This document shows positions 12,122-24,139 of a stretch of DNA of 64,000 bases, piece after piece. This DNA is from Typhlomys cinereus (lineage: Eukaryota; Chordata; Mammalia; Rodentia; Platacanthomyidae). A program made the translations under genes and the position numbers. The first letter of the stretch is position 1; each line of letters opens with the position of its first letter. The notes under the pieces are model-generated. The model saw only the letters and a list, made by a program, of their open reading frames with translations. It did no database searches and had not been told where the DNA came from. The stretch lies in contig JALPQD010000007.1 of assembly GCA_023101885.1 (NCBI GenBank), forward strand, positions 933,741 through 997,740. Reading direction: 5' to 3'.

Positions 12122-13284
12122 TAGTAAATGGCTTTTTTTTAAATTTCCACTCATACAAACTTAATAGGTACCCTGGTCTCTTCCCTCCTCCAACTCTTCC
12201 TGGACTCCCTTGCTCCCTCCCCCATTTTCCACTTTCTTTCCCGCCCTCCCTCCCTATCTCCCAGTGCCTCCTCACTCCCATCCCTGGAGCATCCTTCAAT
12301 GTGTATATCAAACTTTCCTCTGGGTCCTCTTCTCTGATGAGGTGTAAGGACTCAATGGCATTTCCTAGAACTCTTTCTTGAGTTCCCTTTAAGTATAGAA
12401 CACTACTGTGGCTGTTAATCCTTAGCTTTTAAGGATCCTAGTGCCTTTAGTCCATGTTAGACTTCAGGGGTCAATAATGTGTTGGTCATTGCACAGGTCC
12501 TGCAAAGTCCTATTATGATTGCTTTAGCCCTAACTTGTGTGTAGTATCTTGCATATCATTGCTCCTTCCCATTTTTAGGCTCTTGCAATCTTACCACCCA
12601 CTCTGCCGCAAATTTCCCTGAGCTTCAGGATGGGGAGAGATTAGGCTGGTCTAGTTCCAGGTGGTTGATATAAAGTCTCTGACATTCTGAATTATGGTTT
12701 GTTGATTTTTTTTTCAGTTTTGTCTCTCCTGCAATGCCCTTGGCTCCATCCTGATGTCACCCCCTGGCCAGAGATAAAATGCTGTTAAATTAGAGTCTTA
12801 TTATAAGAGTATATTCAAAGGTAGATGGAATAAAAGGAGAGACCGCGGTGAGGGAGGATGAGTCTCCCATTGCAAAATGGTTACTTTCTATCTGCCAGAG
12901 TCTATCCCCTCCCCTTCTGGTGAGATCATATCCCATCAGTTGCAAATGATAAGGAAGGAAAGTTTGTGAACTTAACCAGATGTCTCATGACTTACTTGCA
13001 ATCCTTGGATGGCGTTCTATTTTCTCTGTTGTGACATGATCCCCTCTCTCCTTGTTTCTGGTGGGACCCTCCTTCCCCATCCCTCCTGTATATAATCCTT
13101 GCAATTACTGCAGGTACTACATAGATTTACCTTGGAGTGTCTCAAGGTGGGCTGGGTGGTTTGGTATTAGGAGCCATCTATTAGGGAGTACATACGGTGC
13201 TTAAGTTTCTGGGTTTGGGATACTTCACTTAATATAATTGTTTCTAATGACATCCATTTCCTGGCAAATTCCAGGAATTATGTC
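12122..13284 (-). mobile_element. LINE-1 3' UTR, 5'-truncated copy
   Basis: The minus-strand 3' terminus is the T run followed by ctcatacaaacttaatagg at about 12130-12170. The 3' UTR then follows, with its characteristic pyrimidine-rich start, and reaches the last codons of ORF2 near 13284. It is the first of three L1 3' ends lying head to tail. Confidence 0.8.
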
Positions 13285-14011
13285 AGCTCATACAAACTTA
13301 ATAGGTACACCAGCTCCCTCCCTCCCTCCTCCTCCCCCTGAACCCCCTGCTCCCCCTCCCCTCACCCCTCCCTCCCCATCCCCCAGTGCCTCCCGCCAAA
13401 ATTCCTAGAGAGTTCTTTCTTCAGCATGCTTGATTCTCCTCTGAGCCCTCCTCTACGACGACATACAAGGACCCAGTGGCCATTCCTTGAACTCTTTCCC
13501 GTGTTCTCCTTAAGTATAGGAACACTGCTGTGGCTGCCAATCCCTTGCATTTAGCAGATGCTAGACTTTGTGAGGTCAATAGTGTGATGGACATTGCTCA
13601 GGGCATGCAAAGTCCAATTATGATTGCTTCGGCCCTAACTTGTGTGGAGTATCTTGCAAATCATTGCTCCTCCCATCCTTTTGCTCTTACACTCTTACCG
13701 TTCCCTCTTCCGCAAATGTCCCTGAGCTTCAGGATGGGGAGAGATTAAGCTGGCCTAGTTCTAGGTGGTTGATATAGAGTCTCTGAAGTTCTGGATTGTG
13801 GTTTGTTCATTTTCTTTTGCAGATTGCTGCTCCTGCAATGCCCGTCACTCCATCCTGATGGGCATTCTATGTCACCCCCTGGCCAGAGACAAAAAGCTGT
13901 TAAACTAGAGTCTTGTTATAAGAGCACATTCAAAGATAGATGTATTAAAAGTAGGAAACCACAGTGAGGGACGGATCTATCACCCATTTGCAAAATGGCT
14001 ACTTTTTTTAT
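13285..14011 (-). mobile_element. LINE-1 3' UTR, second head-to-tail copy
   Basis: Starts with cagctcatacaaacttaat, the same 3' terminus as the neighbouring copies, and ends near 13998-14011 in an AT-rich junction. It has no open frame. Its lack of an A/T tail at 13285 suggests it arose by recombination or duplication rather than a simple insertion. Confidence 0.7.
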
Positions 14012-14949
14012 TAAAAATTTAATTATACATTTTAAAATTTTTTACCAGTTCCCTCCCTCCCCCCTCCTCCCCCTCCCCTTCCCCCAGTGCCTCCCCCCCA
14101 ATTCCCAGAGAGTCCTTTATTGTGTACGCCTAACTCTCCACTGGGTCCTCCTCTCCGATGACATATAAGGACCCAGTGGCATTTCCATAAGCCCTTTCTC
14201 TTGTTCCCCTTAAGCATAAGATCACTACTATGGCTGTCAATCCCTTGCCTCCAGGGGTCTCAGTGCCCTTAACAGATGCTAGACTTTATGAGGGCAACAG
14301 TGTGCTGGACATTGCGCAGGGCATGCAAAGTCCCATTGTGATTGCTTTGGCCCCAACTATTGTTGAGAAACTTGCAAATCGTTGCTCCTCCCATCCTTTT
14401 GCTCTTACAATCTTACCGCCCCCTCTTCCGCAAATGTCCCTGAGCTCCAGGATGGGGAGAGATTAGGCTGTCCTAGTTCTATGTGATTGATATAGAGTCT
14501 CTGAAGTTCTGGATTGTGGTTTGTTGATTTTCTTTTGCAGTTTTGCTGCTCCTGCAATTTTCTTACTCTTATTATATCTACCCTTGAATGTGCTATTACA
14601 ACAAGACTCCAGTTTAACAGCTTTTTGTCTCTGGCCAGGGGGTGACATACAGTGCCCAAAATGGCTACTTTTTATCTGACAGACTATATGCCCTCCTCTT
14701 CTAGTGAGATCATACCCCCTCAGTAGTAAATGATCAGGAACGAAAGTCTGTGAACTTAATCAGATATCTCATTACTTATTTGAGTCCTTGATGGAGGCCT
14801 ATTTTCTCTGCTGTAACATGGGCCCCTCTCTCCTTGTTTCTGGTGTGGCCCCCTTACCCCATCCCTCCTATTCATAATCCTTACAATTACTGTAGGTATT
14901 GCAGAGATTTTTCTTTGAGTGTCTCTAGGTGGACTGGGTGGGTTTGGTA

Positions 14950-17900
14950 CTAGGAGCCACTTATTAGGGAATACATACGGTGCTTAATTTTCTGGGTTTG
15001 GGATATTTCACTTAATATAATTGTTTCTAATGAAATCCATTTCCCGGCAAATTCCAGTAATTCATCATTTTTGATGGCTGAGTAGTACTCCATTGTATAG
15101 ATGTACCACTTTTTTCTTATCCACTCGTCAACTGTTGGACATTTGGGTTGATTCCATGACTTTGCTATTGTAAACAGTGCTGCTATGAACATGGTCGTGC
15201 TTGTGCTATCGAGGTGAACCTCTGCTGTATGGGGGGTTATTCCCAAAAGTGGAATAGCAGGGTCATATGGCATTTCAATCTTTAATTTCTTTAAGACTCT
15301 CCAGACGGTTCACCAGAGTGGCTGTATGAGCCTGCATTACCACCAGCAATGTAGTAGAGGTCCCCTCTCTCCACATCCTCTCCAGCATTTGGTGTTGTTT
15401 GTATTGTGGATTTTTGCCATTCTGACCGGGGTGAGATGATATCTCAGGGAAGTTTTGATTTGCATTTCCCTGATGGCTAAGGAAGTGGAGCATTTTTTAA
15501 GATATTTGTTAGACATTTTAATTTCATCCCTGGTAAAGTTTCTTTTAAGTTCCAGGTCCCATTTTTTAATTGGGCCATTGGTTTCCTTGGTGTTTAGTTT
15601 TCTAAGTTCTTTGTGCACTCTGGACAGCAGAGCTCTATCAGATGTGTGGTTAGTGAAGATTTCTCCCATTCTGTGGGTTGCCTTTGAGCTCGTGTTATAA
15701 TCTCTTTATCTGAACAGAAGCTCTTTAATTTCACAAGATCCCAACTGTTGAGAGTTGGTAGCAGTGACTGTGCCATTGGATGCCTGTTTAGGAAATGTTG
15801 GCCTAGCCCAATCAGCTCAAGGGAGTTCCCTATCCTTTCAACTATGGTTTTTATAGTCTCTGGCCTGATATCAAGGTCCTTAATCCATTTGGAATTAAGT
15901 CTTGTACATGGTGACAAGTTCAGGTCCAGCTTTAATCTTCTGCATGTGGAGATCCAGTTTTGCCAGCACCATTTGTTGAAGATGCTGTTCTTTTTCCATT
16001 GGATTTTTGGGCCCCTATGTCAAAGATCAAATGGCTGTAATTTTGTGGGCTTATATCTGGGTCCTCAATCCTTATCCATTGATCTGTGTGTCTATTTTGG
16101 AGCCAGTACCAGGCTGTCTTTATAACTATGGATTTGTAATATAGACTTAGGTTTGGTATGGTAATACCTCCAGCAGTGTTTTTGTTACTCAAGATTGTCT
16201 TTGCTATCCTGGGTCTTCTGTGCCTCCATATGAACTTTGAGATTGTTTGGTCAACTTCTTCGAAGAATTGCTTTGGGATTTTAATTGGTATAGCGTTGAA
16301 TTTGTATATTGCCTTGGTAGGATGGTCATTTTTACGATGTTGATTCTGCCAATCCAGGAACAAGGGAGGTCTTTCCACCTTCTGGTGTCTTCTGCTATTT
16401 CTTTCTTTAGGGTTTTAAAGTTTTCATTGTAAAGGTCTTTTACCTCCTTGGTTAGGTTTATGCCAAGGTATTTCATTTTTTTAGGGGCTATAGTAAATGG
16501 GATTGTTTCTCTCAAGGCTTTTTCACTTCTTTCATCCTGGGCATATTGGAAGGCCTCTGATTTTTGCACATTTATTTTGTATCCTGCCACCCTGCTGAAC
16601 TTCTCAATTAGTTCCAGGAGCTTCCTGGTAGAGTTTTTGGGATCACTCATGTATAAGATCATGTCATCTGCAAATAGGGATAGCTTGACTTCTTCCTTGC
16701 CGATTTGAATCCCTCTTATGTCCCTTTCTTGTCTTATGGCTTAAGCTAAGACTTCAAGTACAATATTGAATAGAATTGGTGACAGTGGACAATCTTGTCT
16801 ATTTCCTGATCGAAGTGGGAATGCTTCCAATTGTTCCCCATTGAGCATAATCCTTGCTGTGGGCTTGTTGTATACAGCTTTTATTGTATTGATAAAGGTT
16901 CTTTCCATTCCTACTGTCTCTAGCATTTTGATCATAAAAGACTTTTGGATCTTGTCTTGCTTTTTCTGCATCTATCGAGAGTATCATGTAGTCTTGGGCT
17001 TTGGACAGGTTTACATGATGAATTACATTTATTGATTTGCGTATGTTGAACCAACCTTGTGTGCCGGGGATGAAGCCTACTTGGTCCCCGTGAATGATCT
17101 TTTTAATATGTTTTTGAATCCGATTTGCTAAGATTGTGTTGAGAATCTTTGCGTCTGTGTTCATCAGAGAGATTGGCCTATAGTTTTCTTTTTTAAGTGA
17201 ATCTTTATTAGGTTTTGGGATTAAAACGATATTAGCTTCATAGAAGGAATTTGGTAGTGTTCCTTCCTTTGCTATTTGATGGAACAGTTTAAGGAGTATT
17301 GGTGTTATTAACTCTTTAAATGTCTGGTAGAACTCTGTACTGAATCCATCTGGTCCAGGACATTTTTTGGTGGGAAGATTCGAGATTACTTCTTCAATTT
17401 CCTTATATGTTATAGGACTATTTAAATAATTCCCAACTTCCTGATTCAATTTATGTAAGTTGTGTTTACTTAGGAATTCATCCATCTCTTTTGTGTTGTC
17501 AAACTTCACAGAGTATAAGTTTTTGGAATATGATGTTATAATTCTCTGGATTTTTTGGGTATCAGTAGTGATAACTCCATTTTCATTTCTAATTTTTTGG
17601 GTTTTCTCTCTCTTGCTTTTGGGGAGCTGGCGGGGCAGCCCGGAGGGGGCTAAGGTCCAGGGGTGGGGCCCAGGCAATGCTGGGGGCAGTCTGGGTGCTC
17701 GCTGGGAGGCAGGGGGGCTCCGGGGTGGGGGACCGACTCACTCACTCACCTGGGGAGTTTGCAGGGCGGCTCAGAGAGCTTTCAGAATTTTTGACCAGCC
17801 TTTTATTTTTAGGATGTGCCTATCCTTTGTGGTGAGATGGGTTTCCTGCAGGCTGCAGATTGATGGGTTGTGATTTTTAATCCAAGTTTGTAATCTATGT

Positions 17901-17971
17901 CTCTTGATCAGTGAGTTAATTCCATTAACATTTAATGTTACAATGGAGAAATTATTTTTAATTCTAGGCAT
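14950..17971 (-). pseudogene. LINE-1 ORF2 (endonuclease-reverse transcriptase), broken
   Basis: Pieces of the L1 ORF2 protein in several frames. The N-terminus (MPRIKNNFSIVTLNVNGIN at 17971) begins the endonuclease domain. The reverse transcriptase region lies at 16700-17600, including [10 protein letters not shown] and the segment before the YADD-type site. The C-terminus ends at 14950. An intact rodent L1 ORF2 is about 1,280 codons; this one lacks several hundred bases between 17616 and 17784 and has frameshifts, so it is inactive. Confidence 0.85.
17616..17784. other. GC-rich segment replacing part of L1 ORF2
   Basis: Very GC-rich and unlike the ORF2 sequence at the equivalent place in L1-A (47255 onward). 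On the left the match to ORF2 stops at ctctcttgcttttgg, and on the right it resumes in the endonuclease domain. Composition and short motifs (ggctccggggtggggg) recall L1 5' UTR sequence near 52960, so it may be promoter-derived; this is inference. Confidence 0.6.
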
Positions 17972-18028
17972 TTATTATGTTTAGTGGCTTTTGTAAGTGT
18001 ATTGTTACGCTTTTAGATTTTGGTGGTA

Positions 18029-19960
18029 TTATACTTCCCTTCTGTCCTCCTGGATATGCTTGGTTTTTTCTTCAAGCTTGAGTACCATTTCTAGCATTTT
18101 TTGAAGGCCTGGTTTGGTGGACATGTATCCCTTTAAGTTGTCTTTGTGCTGGAAAACTTTTCTTTCTCCCTCCATCATGATGGATAGTTTTGCGGGGTAT
18201 ATCAACCTGGGTGACATTTTTGTTCATTCAAAATTGAAGTATGTCTCTTCAAGCTCTTCTTGCTTTTACTGTTTCCATTGAGACGTCATTTGTTATTTTA
18301 ATAGGTTTACCTTTAAAAATGACTTTTTTTTTTTTTTTTTTTTTTTACCTTGAAGCTCTCGGCACCATTTCTTTATCTTGACTGTGGAATGTTTTAACTA
18401 TTAATTTGCTGTGGTGAGTTTCTATTTTGGTCATATCTGTTTGGGGTGTGGAATGCCTCTTGTATATGGATGGGCCTTTCTTTTTTTAGATGAGGAACGT
18501 TTTCCTTGATAGTTTGAAAATGTCCTTGGGTGTGGTATTTTGGGATTCTTGCTCTGGTATTCCATGTATGGGCATGTTAGGCTTCTTCAAGGTGTCCCAT
18601 AACTCTTAAATATTTCTCTCAAGTATCTTTTTGGTTTTAACAACCTCTTCCATTGAGCTGGTTAATACTCCCACTTTGTCTTCAAGGTCTGAAATTCTTT
18701 TTTCTGCTTCGTTAGTTCTGCTGATAAGACTGTTGAGTTCTGGGTTGAAGATAACTTGTCTTTTTTTTTTTATTTCAGCTCATACAAACTTATTAGGTAC
18801 ACCAGTTCCCTCCCTCCCTCCTCCTCCCCCCGTACCCCCTGCTCCCCCTCCCCACCTCTCTTCCTCCCCATCCCCCAGTGCCTCCCACCCCAATTCCCAG
18901 AGAGTCCTTTCTGCTAGACTTTGTGAGGTCAACAGTGTGTTGGACAATGCGCAGGGCATGCAAAGTCCAATTATGATTGCTTCAGCCCTAACTAGTATAG
19001 AGTATCTTACATATCATTGCTCCTCCCGTCCTTATGCTCTTACACTCTTACCGCCCCCTCTTCCGCAAATTTCCCTGAGCTTCAAGATGGGGAGAGACTA
19101 AGCTGGCCTAGTTCTAGGTGGTTGATATAGAGTCTCTGAAGTTCTGGATTGTGGTTTGTTGATTTTCTTTTGCAATTTTGCCGCTCCTGCAATGCCCTTC
19201 ACTCCATCCTGGTGGGCATTGTATGTTACCCCCTGGCCAGAGACAAAAAGCTGTTAGAGTCTTGTGATAAAAGCACATTCAAAGGTAGATGTAATAAAAG
19301 TGGGAAACCACAGTGAGGGAGGGGTCTATCACCCATTTGCAAAATGGTTACTTTTTATCTGCCAGACTATATGCCCTCCTCTTCTGGTGAGATCACACCC
19401 CCTCAGTAGTAAATGATCAGGAACAAAAGTCTGTGAACTTAATCAGATGTCTCATTACTTATTTGGGTCCTTGGTGGAGGCCTATTTTCCCTGCTGTAAC
19501 ATGGTTCCTTCTCTCCTTATTTCTGGTGTGGCCCTCCTACCCCATCCCTCCTATTCATAATCCTTGCAATTACTGTCTCTAGGTGGGCTGGGTGGGTTTG
19601 GTACTAGGAGCCACCTATTAGGGAGTACATACAGTGCTTAATTTTCTGGGTCTGGGATACTTCACTTAATATAATTGTCTTTTAGTCTGTTTTACCTGTT
19701 CTATGCCTATTTTTGTTTCTTGAACTGTTTTTCTCAACTTCACCAAATGTCTGTTGTGTTCCTCTTCAAAGTCATTGATGCAGTTATTTAACTCCTCCCA
19801 GATTTCCTCTTTCATATTGATCATGGTAATGATCATGTTTTGAAAGTTGTTATCTTGGGTCAGGTTTTCTTGGTTATTTTCCATGCATTTGTTCTGGTTG
19901 GAGTCTATCATTATGAGGTTAATTCCTTCAGTGGGAGATTTGTTTTCTTGGGTTTTTTCT
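18029..19960 (-). pseudogene. LINE-1 ORF1, broken and interrupted
   Basis: ORF1 protein pieces are readable on the minus strand: the C-terminal YMSTKPGLQKMLEMVLKLEE at about 18050-18140 and N-terminal coiled-coil pieces at 19666-19911. The gene is split by a nested L1 3' UTR at 18765-19674 and by frameshifts. A pure T run at 18321-18347 also interrupts it. Confidence 0.75.
18765..19674 (-). mobile_element. Nested 5'-truncated LINE-1 (3' UTR only)
   Basis: Inserted in the ORF1 of the older L1. The minus-strand 3' end is a T run plus atttcagctcatacaaact at 18770-18790. The short repeat ttgtctttt occurs on both sides (18756-18764 and 19675-19683), consistent with a target-site duplication. The sequence is very close to 38885-39793 and 43577-44640, so it belongs to a young subfamily. 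Confidence 0.85.
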
Positions 19961-20049
19961 CATGGATTTGTACTTTGATTTGGGCATTGTCCTTTTATCT
20001 CTTAAGACCTTCTTTCAATTTCCGTGTGTTTTTGACTGAACTGAATTAG

Positions 20050-20575
20050 TTGGCCTGAAGCAGCACTTGCTCTAACTGCCTGGAGAGAGGAGCTGGGACT
20101 AGTGGATTACCAGGGACTTGGGGGTGAGCAGGGGGTGCTTACCTGGGGCACAGTGTGTCCTCCCTGGAGTGCTTGTGTCCTGGGCAGGTGGGGAAAGGGG
20201 AGAGGTGCTTGTGGCTGACGCTATTAACTTGGGGAGGGTCCTCTCCAGCCAGTAGCAGCACCTGCTCGGACTGGCTGGTGGAAGAAACTGGGACTAGTGG
20301 GTTAGCAGGGCCTTAGGGGTGAACAGGGGGTGCTTACCTAGGGCGCCATGTGTCCTGGCTGCACTGTGGGTGTCCCGGGCAGGTGGGGAAAGGGAGAGGT
20401 GCTGGTCACAGGGCAATTAATCTGTGGAGCTGCGGAGTGGCCCAGGGGTCCTCCCTGGCCTGGGACAGTGCCTGCTGTGACTGGCTGGTGGGAAGAGCTG
20501 GGACTAGTGGGTTGTCTAGGGTGCCCTGTGTCCTGGTTGTACTGTGCCTGTCCCAGGTGGTTGGGGAAAGGGTCA
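20050..20575 (-). promoter_or_regulatory. LINE-1 5' UTR with tandem monomers (type 1)
   Basis: The motif ctgggactagtgg recurs at 20093, 20287 and 20498, giving monomers of about 195 and 210 bp on the GC-rich flank of ORF1. Tandem-monomer 5' UTRs act as the internal promoter of mouse L1 families. The monomer differs in sequence from the one at 49560-50095. Confidence 0.7.
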
Positions 20576-21043
20576 CTTTAGCTTTAAAAAAAAGAAAATC
20601 AATAGTCCCTGTAGAGAAGAGCACAGAGATAGGGAGACAGGGAAAAACAAAAGCTGTCCAGGGATGCCAACTCAGAAGAAATTACATAATACTAAAAGTA
20701 ACAGATATGCGACACTTCTTGACATGGTGTTGTTGCATATGTGCATCACTGGATATGGGCAAAATCTACCACCTGAAATTAGTCTGGAAGCTTCCTTCTT
20801 GCGAGATAGCTTATGCAGTGTAGAGAGTACCAGAAGATAACAAGAAAGGGAGGAGGAGCACTTATACATCTCATCAATTTGTAAAATCTGTAAGTTGCAA
20901 TAACAATCACCATGGAAAGATGTGACCATTTGCACAATAGTGGCATGTATAACAAAAAAGGAACTGACAGCTTTCTGACCGGGATGAAGGTCCTCTTGTC
21001 AGAAGGGAATGTATTCCTGTTACTGTAAAATAGAAGAATCTTT
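20576..21043. other. Intergenic, shared with unit B, no gene seen
   Basis: Aligns with about 42460-42905 in unit B with few changes (for example agtccctgtagagaag in both). Open frames are short and disagree between copies. I recognise no gene or repeat family. Confidence 0.5.
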
Positions 21044-21611
21044 TTTTTTTTGCACTTTTTTGGGGGAAATATTCTTTTTTCCCCCACATTTTATTTCTTT
21101 CCTAATCATACAAGTTCAACAGGTATCCACATCCTTTTCCTCCTTCCTTTTCTCTCCTGTTATTCCCCATTCCACTATATCTCCTTCCCCCTTCCTTTTA
21201 CCACATTGCCTTCCCCTTTCAGATGCCTCCCCCCCCCCCGCTTTCTCCATTCCTATCCCCTGGAGCATCTGTTCATGTGGGCATGGAACCTCCCTCTGAG
21301 TCCTCCACTCTAGTGAGGGTTCAGAATTCAGTGGCATAGCCAGAGGCTTATTCTTAGGCTCCCTGTTAGTATGGGAACTCTATTAAGACTGTTTAATCCC
21401 TTGCCTCTATGGATTCTACTGCCTGAAGCCTCCTCCCCTGTGATCCGTGCTAGACTTTAAGGCGTCCTTGATATGTCCACCATTGTGCAGGTCAAGCGAA
21501 ATCCATTCTGGGTTGCTGCAGCCCTAACTTGTGTGTAGTATCTTACATATAGTTGGTCCTCCCCACCTTTAGGCTCTCACAATCTTGCCACCCCCTCTTC
21601 TGCAATGTAGA
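21044..21611 (-). mobile_element. Old LINE-1 3' UTR fragment (shared)
   Basis: T-rich start, cctaatcatacaagttcaac terminus and pyrimidine-rich 3' UTR on the minus strand. The repeat aagaatcttt occurs at both edges and looks like a target-site duplication. The same insertion is at 42905-43470 in unit B, so it predates the duplication. Confidence 0.75.
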
Positions 21612-21689
21612 ACAAGAATCTTTGAAAGGGGAGAAATAGGTCCCAGGAGATAAGCAGATTCAGCAATGTAGCTAGGAGGACACTATGAC

Positions 21690-23470
21690 ATCTGTTAAAT
21701 TTTGTTATTGTACTGAGAGATTGGACCAAAATGCAGCAGGCAAGTGACTGGAGTTTCTGGCCCTAAACCGAACATTTAAGCTATACCCACTCCTACACCA
21801 AATCTCAGGCAATATCATGGAAAAGGAAGCAGTAAGATTATGAAAGACAGAAGTGAGACAATCCTGGGCCAGACATATTCTGGACATGATAGGGCTGAGG
21901 TATATGTGATTTGATTTCATGGCAGATATGTATACTTTCCAAAGAACGACCTATCAATATCTCACAGGAAAAGGGGAAAAGATCTCAAGGAACCTTATAC
22001 CTCCTAGAGGACAGATGAGGGGAGAAAAGGAAGATGCTTTCCTCAATTGTATACTCACTGATCCATGATACTTTCTGGAGCATGAATCTTGTGAGGCATA
22101 TGACATCAAAGCACAGTGGCACACACAAGTGAAATGTCTTCAAAATAGTCGGGAATATAGCAGGGGATATGAAGTATTTAAGGAGAAAAGTAGAGGTGGA
22201 GACGTGGATTGTGGGATAAAAAATCATAAATTTACTGTATTGGTACATATAACACTAAAATAAATGATTAAAAAAAGAGCAGTAATGCTAATACTTTCTT
22301 TTTTTCTGTTATAAAACAACACTCTATCACAAGCAACTTCATGAGACAAAAGGAAAATTACTCCAGAAGGCGCATAATCCATTATGGCAGGAATTGCATA
22401 GGAGAAGGCATGGCTAAAGACGAAAGCAGCAGGTCAGTTCAGGTCAATACTACTGTCACACAGGTAGAAAGAGAGCAAAGTTGAGCTGGGAAGAAGCAGG
22501 TTCAGGTCAGCAACCTCAAGGGCTACTTCTCTTCCTCCAGCAAGGTTCCACCTCCCCAAAGTGCCAGAACCTTCCCAAACATGAACAGTTAAGGCTGTGA
22601 ACACAGGGGGCTGTGGTAGGTAATTACATTCAACCATGACAGCAGCCATTGAATTTGTCTGGTGTGCTCATAAGGAAGCCCACCAAGTCACACATCTGAT
22701 ACATGAGTGCAGGGGAATCCCAAAATGAGCGAACAAGTACACAGCATGGAACTCCTACCACCAATGCCTTTCCCTTCAGCCAAGGCAATGGAATGCTAAA
22801 GAAAGAAACACGATATCACTGTAATCTTATACTGATGGCATCTGAATTTATGTGTAAACATATTTATGATATTAATTCCATTCATTTCAGAGATGTATTT
22901 TTGGAAGTTGTAGAAAACTAAAATGGCCAACATGCCTCCATGGACTTATCAAAAAAGATAAGATTACACAGTGAAAACTTTAGGGAATAGAGTTGGATGA
23001 GTGAAGAAAAATGCCCCTATCAAATGGGTAGCCCAAGGAAGGGTGAACACAGTGGTGTGAACTCCCATAAGAGTAGACAAGTCAGAGGGAGCTCTGGGGT
23101 CCATAGAAGTGGTCAGGCAGGAGAGTGGTAGGAAGTAGAATGGATTTATGAAGGGAAAACAGGGAGAGGGGAGGAAGGGGGGATAGAGAAAAGCAGGGAT
23201 TAGTACTTAAATACTTGTAAAAATGAAAAAACAAAACAGTAAACTAAGATGGAATAAGGAAGACAATTGTGGAAGTTTTGACCTCTATGGGGACTAAGCA
23301 CAAAAGTATTATTGAGTATGATACATGCATGTATATTACATAGAGTATATATGTTTATTACATAAACTGTTCAATAGCCCATAGACCACTAACAGCCTAC
23401 TGCATCATAGTCCTTGAATTCCAACCTAAGTAACCAATAATATTTTCCTGTCAGCTTGTGTGACCTGTTT
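21690..23470. other. Spacer between the units, no gene seen
   Basis: No counterpart was recognised elsewhere in the window. The stretch 22300-22660 resembles a degenerate interspersed repeat (cttcctccagcaaggttcca), class unresolved. No supportable reading frame was found. Confidence 0.4.
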
Positions 23471-23808
23471 GGATTGTACTTTATGAGTTCATAACTGATG
23501 TTTTTTTTTCATGGCACAATAGGCTCCTCAAGTATTGTTGACACTCAAGAAGGTCAGGAAAAGGGCTTATTTATGTAATATTTATCAGAATCAGCAGAGG
23601 GTAGGGCCCAGCAAGCAAAGGAAAAGGTTGAAGGCTATCTTCCACCAACTGCAGTTCTCATAGCTGTCCACATGCAAATAACTCTCTGTGACTCTCTCCT
23701 GTAACCTTCTCTCTTGCCTTCATCTCCCAACTGAATTCCACATCTCTGGATTCACTGCCTTGCATGTATTACTGACACAAAAAATATCATTGCAAGAAAT
23801 AGAGGAAC

Positions 23809-24029
23809 TGGGGCTGGAGAGGTGGCTCTAGGGGTTAAGCCTCCGCCTTGCAGGCGGAAGGTCCTGAGTTCGGATCCCAGATCCCACGTATAGATGCCAG
23901 GCGGAAGCGGGGGCGGCCTGCGCTTCTGGTCCTGGTAGGGCGGAGCCTGTGAATCCCGGGGCAGAAGGAGGTGGAGGCGTCCATGGTGGTTCGCGAATTC
24001 GTCCGTGGTTCTACACATACACAGACACA

Positions 24030-24060
<31 letters not shown>

Positions 24061-24121
24061 GCACATACACACGCATATGCACACAGTTGAATAAATAATA
24101 ATAATAAAAAAAAAAAAAAAA
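23809..24121 (+). mobile_element. B2-like tRNA-derived SINE (unit B only)
   Basis: Head ggggctggagaggtggctc with an A-box-like start and a B-box-like gagttcggatccc, then a species-type body, (CA)n and (CG)n tracts and an A-rich tail. It is flanked by the 15-bp target-site duplication aagaaatagaggaac (23794-23808 and 24122-24136). The empty site is visible in unit A near 325. Confidence 0.9.
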
Positions 24122-24139
24122 AAGAAATAGAGGAACATG

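Larger units (their letters stand above)
14012..20575 (-). mobile_element. Near full-length LINE-1 with broken ORFs
   Basis: On the minus strand the element has a 5' UTR (about 20050-20575) of imperfect tandem monomers, ORF1 remnants (18029 to about 19960), ORF2 remnants (14950-17971) and a 3' UTR (14012-14950). ORF2 has lost its middle N-terminal part and carries a GC-rich foreign segment at 17616-17784. A younger L1 3' UTR is nested in ORF1. The element is absent from unit B, so it entered after the duplication or was lost there. Confidence 0.85.
1..21690 (+). repeat. Segmental duplication, unit A
   Basis: The first bases (ggattgtactttatgaattc) reappear with few changes at 23471, and the match continues collinearly through promoter, exons, introns and flanks of PRP-A and PRP-B. 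Downstream the match is broken by unit-specific insertions, but it resumes at 7589/30757, 8300/38050, 8520/38510, 9966/38773, 10237/41195 and 20590/42475. It ends near 21680, where unit B runs into L1-A. The left edge probably lies outside the window. The right limit is read by eye and is good to a few tens of bases. Confidence 0.85.

Noticed and set aside
23809..23885. tRNA-like sequence with A and B boxes
   Set aside because: It is the head of a SINE with A tail and target-site duplication, not a folded tRNA gene.
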